In this document: one piece after another, positions 1-11,328 of the stretch
Position numbering within the stretch: position 1 is the stretch's first letter
Layout of the letters: each line of letters begins with the position of its first letter
Origin: Prorocentrum cordatum
Taxonomy: Eukaryota > Sar > Dinophyceae > Prorocentrales > Prorocentraceae
NCBI GenBank assembly: GCA_963575745.1
Contig: CAUYUJ010001747.1
Location: 243,336 to 307,335 of the forward strand
Direction of reading: 5' to 3'
DNA length: 64,000 nucleotides
The notes under the pieces: model-generated
What the model saw: only the letters and a program-made list of their open reading frames with translations
Told to the model about the DNA's origin: nothing
The model's database searches: none
Position numbers and translations under genes: made by a program

Positions 1-752
1 CGGCGCGACCTCCTGGCATGTCCCCCTGTCAATGAGCTCTGGGGCAGCTACTATGTGTTCAGGCAGCTCGAGCTTAAGATCCAGATCAGTTCGGTCAGGA
101 CTCGGATGCAAAGGAGAACTCGATCCACGAGGCTATAGAGCAAAATCGCGCCATGGCACATCGCAATCCAGCACGGTGCAGCACAGCACAGCCTTCGGCA
201 GGGTACATCAAGATCGATACAATCAGCATTGCAACCTGGCACGTTCCTTGGCACGTTCCGTGGCGCGTCCCGTGGCGAGCCCCCCTGGCACGTCGCGTAG
301 CGCGTCCCCTGGCACATCCCGTGGCACATCCATTGGCCCGTTCCGTAGCGCGTCCTTTTGGCACGTCCCGCGGTGCGACCCCATGGCACGTCCCCTGGCG
401 CGTCGCCTGGCGCATCCCTTTGGACGTTCCGCGGCGTGTCCTCCTTGCATGTTCCCCTGTCAATTAGCTCTGGGGCAGCTACTATGTGTTCAGGCAGCTC
501 GAGCTTAAGATCCAGATCAGTTCGGTCAGGACTCGGATGCACAGGATGACTCGATCCACGAGGCTATAGAGCAAAATCGCGCCATGGCACATCGCAATTC
601 AGCACGGTGCAGCACAGCACAGCCCTCGGCAGGGTACATCAAGATCGATACCTTCAGAATTGCATTTGCCCGTCACCCAACCAGATGTCTTTGAAAACGC
701 TGCCATGTGTTACAGTTCTATATTCCTTTCCGGGTTCGTGGGTCGATATGTT
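1..752 (+). repeat. R1 repeat block 1 (12-bp subrepeat unit, tandem)
   Basis: Two R1 units lie about 432 bp apart; the landmark TCTGGGGCAGCTACTATG occurs near positions 36 and 468. Each unit has a non-repetitive half (cagctcgagc..., then gtacatcaagatcgat) and a half made of about 18 degenerate copies of a 12-bp motif like TGGCACGTCCCG. The block ends in a fixed tail (cccaaccagatgtctttgaaa ... gggttcgtgggtcgat) at about 752. Both strands are open over the subrepeats because the period is a multiple of three, so the long Arg/Pro-rich frames here are not evidence of genes. Confidence 0.9.
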
Positions 753-808
753 ACATGTCCAGGCCGCCCAAGAGGGGTATCTAACATGGTCGTCCCGAGC
801 TGGCACCG
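753..808 (+). repeat. R2 repeat, single ~65-bp unit
   Basis: One unit of the R2 family (TGTCCAGGCCGCCCA ... GTATCTAACATGG ... CCCGAGCTGG). It joins the R1 tail directly, as it also does at 2343 and 14726. Confidence 0.8.
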
Positions 809-942
809 ACGTTTTTCCCGGAAAGGGCTTAAGCCCAGGGTTCTCTTTTAGATGGTTTACCCCCGGGTTAGACTTGAGGTGGGCCGGCGAATTTCTTTTG
901 CGATAAAGATCGAGGTCGAGGTGGGCCGGCGAATTAACATTT
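809..942 (+). repeat. R5 connector repeat
   Basis: This ~130-bp module opens with CCCGGAAAGGGCTTA and CCCAGGGTTCTCTTTTAG. It contains two GGGCCGGCGAATT-like words about 50 bp apart and then runs straight into R3. Other copies lie near 7690, 12449, 13048, 17378, 23330 and 24254. Confidence 0.85.
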
Positions 943-1372
943 GAGGATGTCTCGAGCGAAACGCTAGAGTTTCATAATTTGTTGAGGATGTCTCGAGCCG
1001 AACGCTTGTTTTGTGTTATAGATTGTCCTTTCCTGGGGACCTGAATTCAGAGGATCCCTCAAGTGAAATGCTTGTTTTCACGTGCCCAGGTCTTGAGGAT
1101 GTCTCGAGCGAGACGCTTGGTTTCACGCCTCCAGGTTGCCCAAACAGATGTCTAGCATGAGGATTTGTTGAGGATGTCTCGAACCAGAGGCTTGTTTTCA
1201 CGTGCCCAGGTCGCCCAGGCGGATGTCTAGCATGAGGATGAGTCGAGGAAGTCTCGATCGAGACGCTTGTTTGCACGTGTCCAGGTTGTCCAGGCGGATG
1301 TCTAGCATGAGGAAGTGCTGAGAACGTCTTGAGTGAAACGCGCGTTTTCACGTGTCCAGGTCGCCCAGACAC
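943..1372 (+). repeat. R3 repeat array
   Basis: An array of 40-60 bp degenerate units with core GAGGATGTCTCGAGCGAAAC, often followed by GCTTGTTTTCACGTG and CCAGGTTGCCCAGGCGGATG. The array breaks off inside an R1 unit at about 1373. Confidence 0.85.
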
Positions 1373-2342
1373 AGCTCAGCCCTCGGCACGGTACATCAAG
1401 ATCGATACCCTTAGCATAGCAGCCTGGCATGTTGCTTGGCAAGTTCTGCGGAGCGTCCCGTGGCGAGTCCCCCTGGCACGTCGCGCGGTGTACGTCCACT
1501 GGCACGTTCCGTAGCGCGTCCCCTTGGCACGTCCCGCGGTGCGTGCCCATGGCACGTCCTCTGGCATGTCGCCTGGCGCGTCCTTTGGGACGTTCCGCGG
1601 CGCGTCCTCCTGGCATGTCCCCCTGTCTATTAGTTCTGGGGCAGCTACGATCTGCTCAGGCAGCTCGAGCTCGAGATCCAGATCAGTTCGGTCAAGACTC
1701 GGATGCCAGGGAGGACTCGATGCACAACGCAAAATAGAGCACAATCGCGGCATGGCACATCGCATTTAAGCACGGCCCAGCACAGCACAGCCGTCGGCAT
1801 GGTACTTCAAGATCGATTCATTCAGCATTGCACCTTGGCGCGTTCCTTGGCGCGTTCCGTGGCGAGTCCACCTGGCACGTCGCGCGGCGCGTCCCCTGGC
1901 ACGTCCCGCGGCACGTCCACTGGCACGTTCCGTAGCGCGTCCCCATGGCACGTCCCGCGGTGCGTCCCCATGGCGCGTCCCATGGCACGTCGCCTGGCGC
2001 GTCCCTTGGGACGTTCCGTGGCGCGTCCTCCTGGCATGTCCCCTCTGTCGGTTAGGTTTGGGGCAGCTACGATCTGCTCAGGCAGCTCGAGATTAAGATT
2101 TAGATCAGTTCGGTCAGGACTCGGATGCCAGGGAGGACTCGATCCACAACGCGATATAGAGCACAATCACGGCATGGCTCATCGCAGTTCAGCACGGCGT
2201 AGCACAGCACAGCCTTCGGCACAGTACATCAAGATCGATACATTCAGTATTGCATTTGCCCGTCGCCCAATCAGGTGTCTTTGAAACGTTGCCATGCCTT
2301 ACATGTCTATATTCCTTTCCGGGTTCGTGGGTCGATCATGTT
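1373..2342 (+). repeat. R1 repeat block 2
   Basis: Two R1 units spaced about 423 bp apart, starting mid-unit at the cagcacagcc segment and ending in the fixed tail gggttcgtgggtcgatcat. The 12-bp subrepeats occupy roughly 1425-1620 and 1830-2045. Same orientation as all other R1 blocks. Confidence 0.9.
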
Positions 2343-2611
2343 ACGTGTCCAGGCCATCCAGGGGGTATCTAACATGATTGTCCCGAGTTGGAACCGAGTG
2401 TTTTACGTGTCCAGGCCGCCCAGGGGGTATTTAACATGGCGGAGCCAGGTGCTTTAACGTGTCCAGGCCACCTAGGGGGTATCTAACATGGGCCTCCTGG
2501 GGCCTTCCTGGGGGCCTGGAGCGGACGTCTAAGATGAAACAGTGTTGAGGATGTCTCCAGGGAACCACTTGTTTTCACTGAGTCCAGTTCGCCCAGGCGG
2601 ATGTCTAGCAT
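2343..2611 (+). repeat. R2 units followed by a short R3 stretch
   Basis: Two to three R2 units (each with CCAGG...GTATCTAACATG) occupy about 2343-2490. A CT/GG-rich junction and two R3-like units (gaggatgtctccagggaac, gcggatgtctagcatgagg) follow, up to the next R1 block. Confidence 0.75.
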
Positions 2612-3473
2612 GAGGTGGCACGTCCATTGGCACGTTCCGTAGCGCGTCCTCTCGGCACGTCCCGCGGTGCGTCCCCGTGGCACGTCCCCTGGCACGTCGC
2701 CCGGCGCGTCCGTTGGGACGTTCCGCAGCGCGTCCTCCTGGCATGCATGTTCCCCTGTCAATCAGCTCTGGGGCAGCTACTAGTTATGTGCTGAGGCAGC
2801 TCGAGCTCGAGATCCAGATCAGTTCGGTCAGCACTCGGATGCAAAGGAAGACTCGATGCGCAACGCTATAGAGCACAATCGCGGCATGGCACATCGCATT
2901 TAAGCACGGCCCAGCACAGCACAGCCGTCGGCATGGTACTTCAAGATCGATTCATTCAGCATTGCACCTTGGCGCGTTCCCTGGCACGTTCCGTGGCGAG
3001 TCCCCCTGGCACGTCGCGCGGCGCGTCCTTTGGCACGTCCCGTGGCACGCCCATTGACACGTTCCGTAGCGCGTCCCCTCGGCACATCCCGCGAGGCGTC
3101 CCCGTGGCACGTCCCTTGGCGCGTCGCCTGGCACGTCCCTTGGGACGTTCCGCGGCGCGTCCTCCTGGCATGTTCCCCTGCCAATCAGCTCTGGGACAGC
3201 TACTATGTGCTCAGGCAGCTCGAGCTTGAGATCCAGACCAGTTCGGTCAGGACTCGGATGCAAAGGAAGACTCGATGCACAACGCTATAGAGCACAATCG
3301 TGGCATGTCACATCGCAATTCAGCACGGCGCAGCACAGCACAGCCCGTGGAACGGAACATTAAGATCGAAGCATTCAACATGGCAGTTGCCCGTCGCCCA
3401 CTCAGGTGTCTTGAAAACGTTGCCATGCCTTACATGTCTTTATTCCTTTCCGGGTTCGTGGGTCGATCATGTT
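2612..3473 (+). repeat. R1 repeat block 3
   Basis: Two R1 units about 423 bp apart, beginning inside the 12-bp subrepeats and ending in the tail gggttcgtgggtcgatcat at about 3473. The sequence after the tail is unrelated to that after other tails, so the tail marks a true element end. Confidence 0.9.
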
Positions 3474-4036
3474 CTCCCCGGGAGTGGAGAGGAGAGGAGG
3501 AGGCGACGGCCCAGGGGCATGGAGGTGCGAGGAGGAGAGGGCAGGAGGGAGGCAGAAGGGGGGGGAGGAGCAGGAGGAGGAGGAGGAGGAGGAGGAGGAG
3601 GAGGAGGATGAAGAGGAGGAGGAGGAGGAGGAGGAGGAGGAGGAGGAGGAGGAACAGGAGGAGGAGGAGGAGGAGGAGGAGGAGGAGGGAGGAGGAGGAG
3701 GAGGAGGGAGGAGGAGGAGGAGGAGGAGGAGGAGGAGGAGGAGCTTCGCGAACCTGGGCCGTGGACCCTGGCTGCGAGCTTCGGGGGGCGGCCGGCCCCC
3801 CCGCCCTCTGACGCTTCCTCTGGGAGCGCGGCCGCGGAGGGGAGGGGCTCGCGGTGCGGTGCCGCAGGGCGCCACCCAGGGGCCCTACCTGTCCCCGCGC
3901 GCCTCTGCCGTTCCTCCTGCCGAGCCCCCTTCCCGAGCGCCTTCCCCGGGCGCCTTCCCCGAGCCCGTTCGAGCGCCCGTGCCTCCCCCGAGCGCTTTCT
4001 GTGCGCTCCCCGCCAGAGACTCTTCGGATGCTCACG
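3474..4036 (+). repeat. GC-rich spacer with (GGA)n microsatellite
   Basis: A nearly pure GGA/GAG tract spans about 3573-3742. Flanking sequence to 4036 is very GC-rich and has no recognisable domain. Long frames on both strands (poly-Glu, poly-Arg, poly-Ser, poly-Pro) are translations of the triplet repeat. I see no gene here. Confidence 0.85.
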
Positions 4037-4462
4037 TGTGTGTGTGTGTGTGTGCGCGTGTGTTTCAGTTTTTGGTTTCTTCACAATTTCTGGCATTAGC
4101 ATCCATTCGCCGCATGTGCAGTATAGTACGCAACGCTTGAAGTTAGGAGTGCTTGAGTGAAGACAGCAGAGTTGGTTGAGATGAGCCTCTGGGGCCCCGC
4201 TCAGATCTCCACGTCCATTGCTGTTTTGCTCCAGCTGTGTTTGCAGGCTGTTGGCTTAGGTTGACGCTCGAACTATTATCAGGGATTGCAGTGCACACGC
4301 GTGTGGGTTTACAGTCTGCGGCATGGCATGCTCGTGTTGCTGACTGTGCAGTTCTAGACAGTCAGCTAAGCAGGTGGAAAAAAGGAGTCGCGGGCTGTCG
4401 CCGCATGCTGCCGCCGATTTTGATTATCCTCACGTCTATTTGCTCTTCACCATCGTGTGTTC
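4037..4462 (+). repeat. Element D shared segment, copy 1
   Basis: This segment starts with a (GT)n run and is repeated with high similarity at 11925-12342. Shared words include TTCTGGCATTAGCATCC, GCAGTATAGTACGCAAC, CTCTGGGGCCCCGCTCAG and CTAGACAGTCAGCTAAGCAG. In this copy it leads into degraded coding sequence and the reverse transcriptase. In the other copy it follows an ORF1-like pseudogene. I infer it is an internal (inter-ORF) part of one retroelement family rather than an LTR. Confidence 0.8.
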
Positions 4463-6490
4463 GGGTCCGTCTGGAACTGGTCTGTATGGCAAGTGCACCA
4501 CCGACCCTTTCCATATCATCTCCATGTCAGTCAACATCCCCGACTACTCCGGCTCCCACTTCGTCTACACGTCCCACCCTGCAAGGCTACTACGGCGCTG
4601 AGCTCCAACGTGGGCTACGGAGTCGGGAACGAGTTCACCTCCTTGCAAGTCGAGCTGCAGATGGCGTCCTACGTCAGGAGTTAGGCCGCGTAGGCAGCCT
4701 AGGACAAACCCTGAATTTCCCGACGCACCTTCTCTTTCGACGTGAACCCCAGGAGCACGGCATATTGTTCATGAGTTTCTGGCCAAGCGTTCTCTGGCAG
4801 CTGTTGGTGGACGCACCTCGCCCCGCCTCCCTGAAGTCCCTCGACCTCCTACAGCATATGACCTCCTACTTCACCTCCGCAACCCCTTTCCCCACCTTGC
4901 CCAGTTTGGTTGGGATTGGGACTACGATATGCAAGCTACGCTGTGGACTCTTGGGTAGCAGGAGGCAGTCTTGGCGGTGTCTCAGGGCCATGCGAGCCCC
5001 CCCACTAGGCTTCCACAAGGCGCTTGTTCGTAGGGGCTCAGCAGACCTCATCAACGCGCTAGACCTCATCGAGTTGCTCCGACTTCAGACCTCTGCAGTT
5101 TTTGGAGACTTCCAGTGTGTAGGCGCTGAGCGTGCGTATATTTACCAGCTTGGCCTTCGAAACATATAGATAGGACAGGCTTCCCAGGAGCGCACCAGCG
5201 GCGAGATGCTTGGCTTCTCTCGCAGGCCACGTGAACACCTCCGCGCATGGACGCAGGTGGCCGTCGGCAAAAGCCATGTTTAGCAGCCCCCCAGAGCAGA
5301 GGATATCACACTCTCCTGCAAGGGAGATGGCGGCATGACTTCCTCTGCCCTGGTCCTAGATATCACAGATGTTGGTAATGCATATTCGCTGGAATCGGCA
5401 TATATACATCTTCACCGACCCGAAGCCAATAACATACCTACACCTCTCCTTCGAGGACCCCGCGGACCCCGAAAACGCCCTCGACGCAGGTGTAACAGTC
5501 GGTATGCAAGTCGATCCCCACGTACTTTCCAGGACCAGGACGATGAATGGCACTCGCAGTGCCTCGAGCGACTTTCTCGGCGACACATGGCAAGACAAGT
5601 TTTTCTCCAGAGCCGTCGTGAATGGCAGACGCTCCTCCGATACCCGTTCAAGCGTGCATGTCAACAATTTCAGCGTCGTGAATTTCAAAAGCATGGGCAG
5701 CTCGGACCCATCGATGTACATGGTAAAGGGTATCTACCATTGTTATTCAAGTATGTTGCGATAAGGCCACATGATGTTGAATGGGGCCGAGCTGCCGACC
5801 GACGGTTTCACCCAGCAGATTTTTGCATCGTGGTTTGGTCAGCTTGCAGTCGTCTTCCCCACTGTCACGATCGATTGCGCGCTCGGGCTGATGCCAAGCA
5901 AGCCGCGGGCGCGGCGAACATCTCTGGCCGCGGGCCAGTTTCCTCTTGGCCCCGTCGCCGGCCTGGAACGGACGGGTGCGATGGTGGCTTCAGCATGTCC
6001 TACGCCGAGAAGGAGCTACAATGCCCCACTGGGTTTCCCTGGCCCGACGACGTACCAGCATCGGCCAAACCACGCCCAGCCCGATGAAGCGGGACGTTTT
6101 GAACGTCACCAAGAACTTGAACCAATTTCGATTTGAGGACTTCGCGAACCTGGATCCCGAGTTTTTGGAGAAAGTTGTGCAAGGACATGATGTATCTAGG
6201 CCCCCCACTTAATGGTCAGACACCTCGTGAGCTTCTGCCGGCCGAGGCTCGCGGTGCAGTTTGGGAGTTTTGTGGGAAGTGGTTGAGGCAGCATGGCCCA
6301 CCTCAGGCTCGACTCGGGCCACTTCGCTGCTCAGCCACAGCTCCCTCAGCAGCCAGTCATCCTCTGCCAGTTTTGCGCGATGCTCAGCGAGCACGATTCA
6401 GTCTTTCGCAGACATGGGCCTCGCAGCCTGTGTCGCTGTCGAGGATGAGGGCCCTAATGCGACGTGGGTGGTGTGTAGCTTCTATATGTT
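4463..6490 (+). pseudogene. Degraded coding sequence upstream of the reverse transcriptase
   Basis: No single frame stays open, but several short stretches look like real protein. Examples are a frame ending near 4601 with CTTDPFHIISMSVNIPDYSG, a frame around 4770-4960 with HLRNPFPHLAQFGWDWDYD, and 5369-5764 with VHVNNFSVVNFKSMGSSDP. The last continues past a stop at about 5762 into LPTDGFTQQIFASWFGQL, and 6090-6210 holds RDVLNVTKNLNQFRF. I do not recognise a family. Frame switches fit either a decayed ORF upstream of the RT in the same retroelement or an intron-rich gene relic. The orientation and lack of a gap before the RT favour the first reading. Confidence 0.45.
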
Positions 6491-7723
6491 AGTTCGATGG
6501 ATTTACCTTATTAGCCGAGTTCCCCGCCGCTGGAAACTAAACGCATCCTTTTTTTCAGACGCTGTATCCTGGTATCGGGCCCTCTTGGATTGGACTATGC
6601 CTCGGAAGGTCTTCAGAGGAAAATCTGCGTTTAGCGCCGAGAACCTGCCCTACTGTCATCCCACGGCGAAGCTAAAGTGTGGGACCCCCGAGGGCAAGCG
6701 CCGTTGCACTGACAAGACGCACTCGTGCTTCCGAAATATAGGTTCTTTCTTTTAGATCCCTGGCCGACGCCTTTTTCGACGGGTCGGCCGAGGCGTGCAC
6801 CGCGCGCTGCGGTATGTCGCGACGGGGTGGGGCCTGCGGGGCATGAGCCAGGCTTTCGACCTCTTGCGCCAGCGCGTCCAGACGCTGGGCCCTCCAGTGC
6901 GCGACCCTCGCTCTGGGGCTTACTGTTGCGTCGCATGTGGCACTGCTATGGTTTATCCTACCGTCGTCGTCGCCGATGCAGGCCGAGCCTACGAAGACCT
7001 CCACTCGCGCGAAATCGAAAAGGCAATCGACCAACTATTCGACCAGATACCTCGACACACTCGTTCGCGCACTATCGCGATCACCGTTGAGAAACGTGGC
7101 TTTGAAACTCGTTGGGGTGGAAACTATGCAGCGCCGCATGCTGACAGGTGCATTTTCAGTTGCAAGTCGCTGCGCAGGTGCCTCCTGGGTTTCCTTGGGA
7201 TGCGACTGTGCCGCATCGGCAACTTTTGCTTGGGACAGATCAAAGGCATCCCCATTGGAGGCCCTTTGTCGGGGCACATTCCGGAGATCGTTCTACGCCG
7301 CGCTGAGACCTCTCACGATGCAGGTCAATCAAAAAGGGTTACATGTTGCGGCAGGTAGATATGTTGACGACTTGGGCCGGTTCTCCCGTGCCCTCTGTCG
7401 TGCCTGTGTCTCTCGGATGATAGGGCAGGTGTATAACAAACATGGTCAAGTTTAAGGTCGATGACTCTTTCAATATTGTCAATGACACCATAATCGTTCA
7501 GAAGTTTCTAGATTCGGAGGTCCACCTGAGTCTCGCAGAGTTCACCCTAGAGCCCCTTCGTAAGAATGAGAAGTTTGTTTGGACTGGAGCCCTATCAGAC
7601 CTTGCCAAACAATCAGTTCCCCCATATGCCTTTAAGAAAGACCTGCACTCCTTAAGCGACACCGAACCGAACTTAAAGGACGTTTATTCTCGGAAAGGGC
7701 ATAGGCCCAGGGTTCTCTTTTAG
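6491..7723 (+). pseudogene. Reverse transcriptase pseudogene (retroelement D)
   Basis: RNA-directed DNA polymerase of a retroelement. Three catalytic blocks are visible in order: motif A VVADAGRAYEDL (6957-7001), motif B KGIPIGGPLSG (about 7240-7275) and motif C YVDD (7360-7371). A palm/thumb-like stretch with FNIVNDTIIVQKFLDSEVHL follows. The gene is broken. An in-frame TAG at 6753-6755 lies between matching sequence on both sides. A frameshift at about 7300-7340 separates motifs B and C, and another at about 7440 moves the rest to the third frame. The 3' end is cut by an R5 connector at about 7690. It cannot be assigned to a named RT clade by eye; a non-LTR type is plausible because no integrase or LTR is seen. 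Confidence 0.75.
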
Positions 7724-7815
7724 TAGGTTTACCCTCGGTTTTGACTTGCAGGGGGCCTGCGAATTTCTTGTGCGATAAATTGCGAGGTCGAAGGGGGCCG
7801 GCGAATTAACATTGT
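7690..7815 (+). repeat. R5 connector repeat
   Basis: Starts TCTCGGAAAGGGCATAGG and CCCAGGGTTCTCTTTTAG and contains the paired GGGCC..CGAATT words. It replaces the 3' end of the RT pseudogene. Unlike most copies it is not followed by R3 but by about 190 bp of unremarkable sequence (7816-8009). Confidence 0.8.
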
Positions 7816-8009
7816 GAGGGCGAAGGCCATTTTTCGCCACCCCTCACGCAGATCGTGTTCTTGGAATTTAACTGCCTTTAAGGATGGTAAAGCCCACTTT
7901 TTTCCGACATCGATTTTAAACTATAAAAAAAACGATGTAAACGCGTTCGTTCGATAAATAACGAGGTACCGCGGCCTCCAGATAGGCGCTGGGAGCGGAC
8001 TTTTGGATT

Positions 8010-8360
8010 CTTGAAGTTGCATAAGTTCGGAAATCGCAGAAATCCCATGTGTTTTTGGGCCCTGACCCTGCGGATCTGCTTGAGGGGTGGCACCGAATTT
8101 CAGAAATGTGGCACATCCCTTGTGTTTTTGGACCCTGACCCCGCGGATCTGCGTGAGCGGTGGCACCGGATTTCAGAAATGTTGCGAATCCCCTCTGTTT
8201 TTGAACCCTGACCCCGCGGATCTGCGTGAGGGGTGGCACCGAATTTCAGAAATGTTGCGAATCCCCTCTGTTTTTGGACCCTGACCCCGCCGACCTGCGT
8301 GAGGGGTGGCGCCGAATTTCAGAAATGTGGCAAGTCCCATGTGTTTTCGGACCTTGACTT
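8010..8360 (+). repeat. R6 tandem array, ~73-bp unit
   Basis: About 4.5 units of 72-73 bp, each with GTGTTTTTGGACCCTGACC, GCGGATCTGCGTGAGG and CCGAATTTCAGAAATGTGG. Short frames on both strands are repeat translations. Confidence 0.9.
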
Positions 8361-8364
8361 CGCC

Positions 8365-8565
8365 CAGGAGGGCCCAGGAAAGTCCAGGAGAGCCCAGGAG
8401 AGCCCAGGAGGGCCCAGGAGAGCCCAGGAGGGCCCAGGAGGACCCAGGAGGCTCCAAGAGGCACCAGGGGGGCCAAGGAGGGCCCAGGAGAAGCTCCAGG
8501 AGGCTCCAGGAGAGCCCAGGAGGGCCCAAGAGGTCCAAGGAAGACCCAGGAGGGCCCAGGAGCCC
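8365..8565 (+). repeat. CCAGGAG/GGGCCCAGGAG minisatellite
   Basis: A degenerate array of GGGCCCAGGAGAGCCCAGG units (9-10 bp periodicity), ending where R4 begins. It belongs to the same loose family as the CTTGGGG-type arrays at 28.2, 34.5, 52.6 and 59 kb. Confidence 0.85.
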
Positions 8566-9140
8566 TTACGAGGGATCGTGGCCCTGGGAGCGCTGACGTA
8601 GCGTAATTTACGAGGGATCGTGGCCCTGGGAGCGCGGGCGTAGTGTAATTCAGAATTTGTTGAGGATGTCTCGAGCGAAGCGCTGGTTTTGCAGAGTTGG
8701 GGATGTCTCGAGCGAAACGCTTGGTTTCAGAATTTGTTGAGGATGTCTCAAGCGAAACGCTGGTTTTGCAGAGCCGACCGCGACACGGAAAAGCGCTCCT
8801 CGCGCAGGAATTCCGAGGATGTCTCGCGCGTGCCGCGTCCCGCGCGCAGGAATTTTGATGTCTTATGGTTTTGCCAGGATTTCTCTAGCGAAACGCTTGT
8901 TTTTCATAATTTGTGGAGGATGTGTCGAGCGAAACGCTGGTTTTGCAACATTGGGGGATGTCTCGAGCGGGGGCCTCGTGGGGGGGGGGGGAGGGGCAGA
9001 ATTCAGAGGATGTCTCAGGCGAAATGCTTGTTTTCGTGTCCCGCTCGCAGGAATTCCGAGGATGTCTCGCGCGTGCCGCGTCCCGCGCGTAGGAATTCAG
9101 ATGATTTTGATAGGATGTCTCGAGCGAAACGCTTGTCCCC
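8566..9140 (+). repeat. R4 units followed by R3 array
   Basis: Two R4 units (TACGAGGGATCGTGGCCCTG) at 8566-8652 are followed by about ten R3 units (GAGGATGTCTCGAGCGAAAC, GTTTTGCAGAGTTGGGG). Inserted CGCGCAGGAATTCCGAGG stretches and a G-run near 8980 are present. The junction to R1 (ACGCTTGTCCCCAGCAC) recurs at about 14810, so the compound junction was copied as a block. Confidence 0.8.
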
Positions 9141-9972
9141 AGCACGTTCAGTAGCGCGTCTCCTTGGCACGTCCCGCGGTGCGACCCCATGGCACGTCCC
9201 CTGGCACGTCGCCTGGCGCATGGCGCGTCCTCCTGGCATGTTCCCCTTGTCAATTAGCCCTGGGGCAGCTTCTATGTGCTCAGGCATCTCGAGCTTAAGA
9301 TCCAGATCAGTTCGGTCAGGACTCGGATGCAAAGGAGGACTCGATCCACGAGGCTATAGAGCACAACCGCGGCATAGCACATCGCAATTCAGCACGTTGC
9401 AGCACAGCACAGCCCTCGGCAGGGTACATCAATATCGATACACTCAGCATTGCAACTTGGCACGTTCCTTGGCACGTTCCGTGGGGCGTCCCTTGGCGAG
9501 TCCCCCTGGCACGTCGCGTGGCGCGTCCCCTGGCACATTCCGTGGCACATCCATTGGCACGTTCCGTAGCGCGTCCCTTTGGCACGTCCTACGGTGCGAC
9601 CCCATGGCGCGTCCCCTGGCACGTCGCCTGGCGCATCCCTTGGGACGTTTCGCGGCGCGTCCTCCTGGCATGTTCCCCTGTCCATTAGCTCTGGGGCAGC
9701 TACTATGTGTTCAGGCAGCTCGAGCTTAAGATCCAGATCAGTTCGGTCAGGACTCGGATGCAAAGGAGGACTCGATCCACGACGCTATAGAGCACAATCG
9801 CGCCATGGCACATCGCAATTCAGCACGGCGCAGCACAGCACAGCCCTCGGCAGGGTACATCAAGATCGATACACTCAGCATTGAATTTGCCCGTCACCCA
9901 ATCAGGTGTCTTTGAAAACACTGCCATGTGTTACAGTTCTATATTTCTTTCCGGGTTCGTGGGTCGATCATG
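9141..9972 (+). repeat. R1 repeat block 4
   Basis: About two units with a 432-bp spacing, starting inside the 12-bp subrepeats and ending at the conserved tail (gggtcgatcatg, about 9972). The tail is followed directly by the ORF1-like sequence of retroelement D. Confidence 0.9.
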
Positions 9973-11328
9973 TCCCGTTGGAAGGGTTTGACTGATAATA
10001 TGCACATCATAACGTACCTCATCAAAGTCGACATCCTTGCAAATTTAAGGCTTGGCTACCCCTTCACGTTTGTTTTCAAGCGTCGGGTCCAGGTTCAGCC
10101 CCGTACTGAGCTCCAGGACGTGATTCGGGTCGCCCTCCAGCTAATCTACAAGACGCGCCCCGATCTTGTCAAGGCCCAGGACCCCGACCAACCCTCCCTG
10201 GCCACCTCGTACGGTCGCTGTTGCGCTCAGGCTCAAGAACGCGCGCGTCTGGCGTCGTCTTTTGCTCCGCCCTGTGCTTCCTCATCCCCGACACCCTGCC
10301 CGTCCAGAGCTGCTATGGGCGGCGCCCCGTGGGGAGGCAAGGGCAGCTGGGGCGGCAAGGGGCGCGGCCCCCGTGGCCCGTACCAGCCGAGACAGGGAGG
10401 TGGAGGAGACAGCCTCATGCGGTTCGCCAACCATTTCAATGACATGATGGGCAGCCTGGCGTCGTTCGGACAGATTGCCCAGCTTGGCAGCGCACTGGCG
10501 ACAGAGTAGGCCAAACAGGCAGTTGGGCATGGCGGCAGTGGCAATGCTCCGACGACCCCGGCCCAGCCGAGCACGATGCAGACGCATGAATTGGCCTCCG
10601 CCTTGATCGCCATGCTCCAGGGGCCCCCGAGTGCTGGCCCGACGGGCAACGCTGACGGGGCTCCACAGCAGCGCGGGGCGAAGGGCGACTCCCGCCTCCA
10701 GAACACCGTGCGGCGCCTGGCAGAGTTCGTCAACAACGGCGAGCCTGCCGGGCCCACCGTCGCCCTCGAAGATCAGCCCGCTTTCGAGCGCCTGCGAGCT
10801 GAGATAGAGGCCATCTCCAAGCGCACAGGCTCGCTGGAGGAGTCGATGCAGGTCGTGGGCAAGAATGCCGAGGAGACGAACCTGGGCGTCAAGCAGCTGA
10901 TGACTATGATGCAGCAGAGGGGGGAGGGCCCGTGGCTGCGCGGACGCGGAGGCAGAGGCAACCCCGGTGGGAAAGGCAGCGGCAGCGACATCACCAACCA
11001 GATCGGTGCCGCCGTCGAGGGATGCGCCTTCCAGAAGACGATGGCGGCGGAGCTGCACGCAGAGGCCCTAGGCCACATCGGAGTCAGTACAACCAGACGC
11101 GAGGCGAAGGCCCTCGCGGAGATCCTGCCGATGGAGTCCAAGCCGTGGTGGGAGGCGGTCGCTCCCTTGAAGGGAACCGTCCAGTGGCGCAGGAAGCTCG
11201 AGAGCCTCGGTGCCACCGAGGAGCAGTGCAAGGAGGCGAGCACCGAGGCCGTGGGCAACCTGCTCTTCCGCCACCTGGTGGATGATGGCACGTGGTCCGA
11301 CACGCTTCTCCAGGACAGCCCACCTTGA
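9973..11328 (+). pseudogene. ORF1/gag-like protein of retroelement D, one in-frame stop
   Basis: One frame runs from within the R1 tail to 11328, interrupted only by TAG at 10507-10509; sequence on both sides reads as one protein. After an N-terminal part (RWKGLTDNMHIITYL...) comes a Gly/Arg/Trp-rich patch (about 10315-10400, GGAPWGGKGSWGGKG). Next is a helical, Ala/Gln-rich region and a coiled-coil-like stretch (AFERLRAEIEAISKRTGSLE). A second RG-rich patch (RGRGGRGNPGGKG, about 10935-10975) precedes a C-terminal domain ending WSDTLLQDSPP. RG patches suggest nucleic-acid binding, as expected for an ORF1/gag protein, but I see no zinc knuckle. The 5' end is cut by R1. Confidence 0.55.

Noticed and set aside
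1-3473. Long Arg/Pro/Ser-rich ORFs on both strands in R1 as protein genes
   Set aside because: They follow the 12-bp subrepeat, which keeps all units in frame. Frames recur identically at every R1 block on both strands and begin and end at repeat edges.
3402-4140. Poly-Glu/poly-Ser/poly-Pro ORFs
   Set aside because: Translations of the (GGA)n tract in different frames; no flanking domain.
8010-8360. CRISPR array at the 73-bp repeats
   Set aside because: Units are contiguous and diverged with no unique spacers, and the context is eukaryotic.
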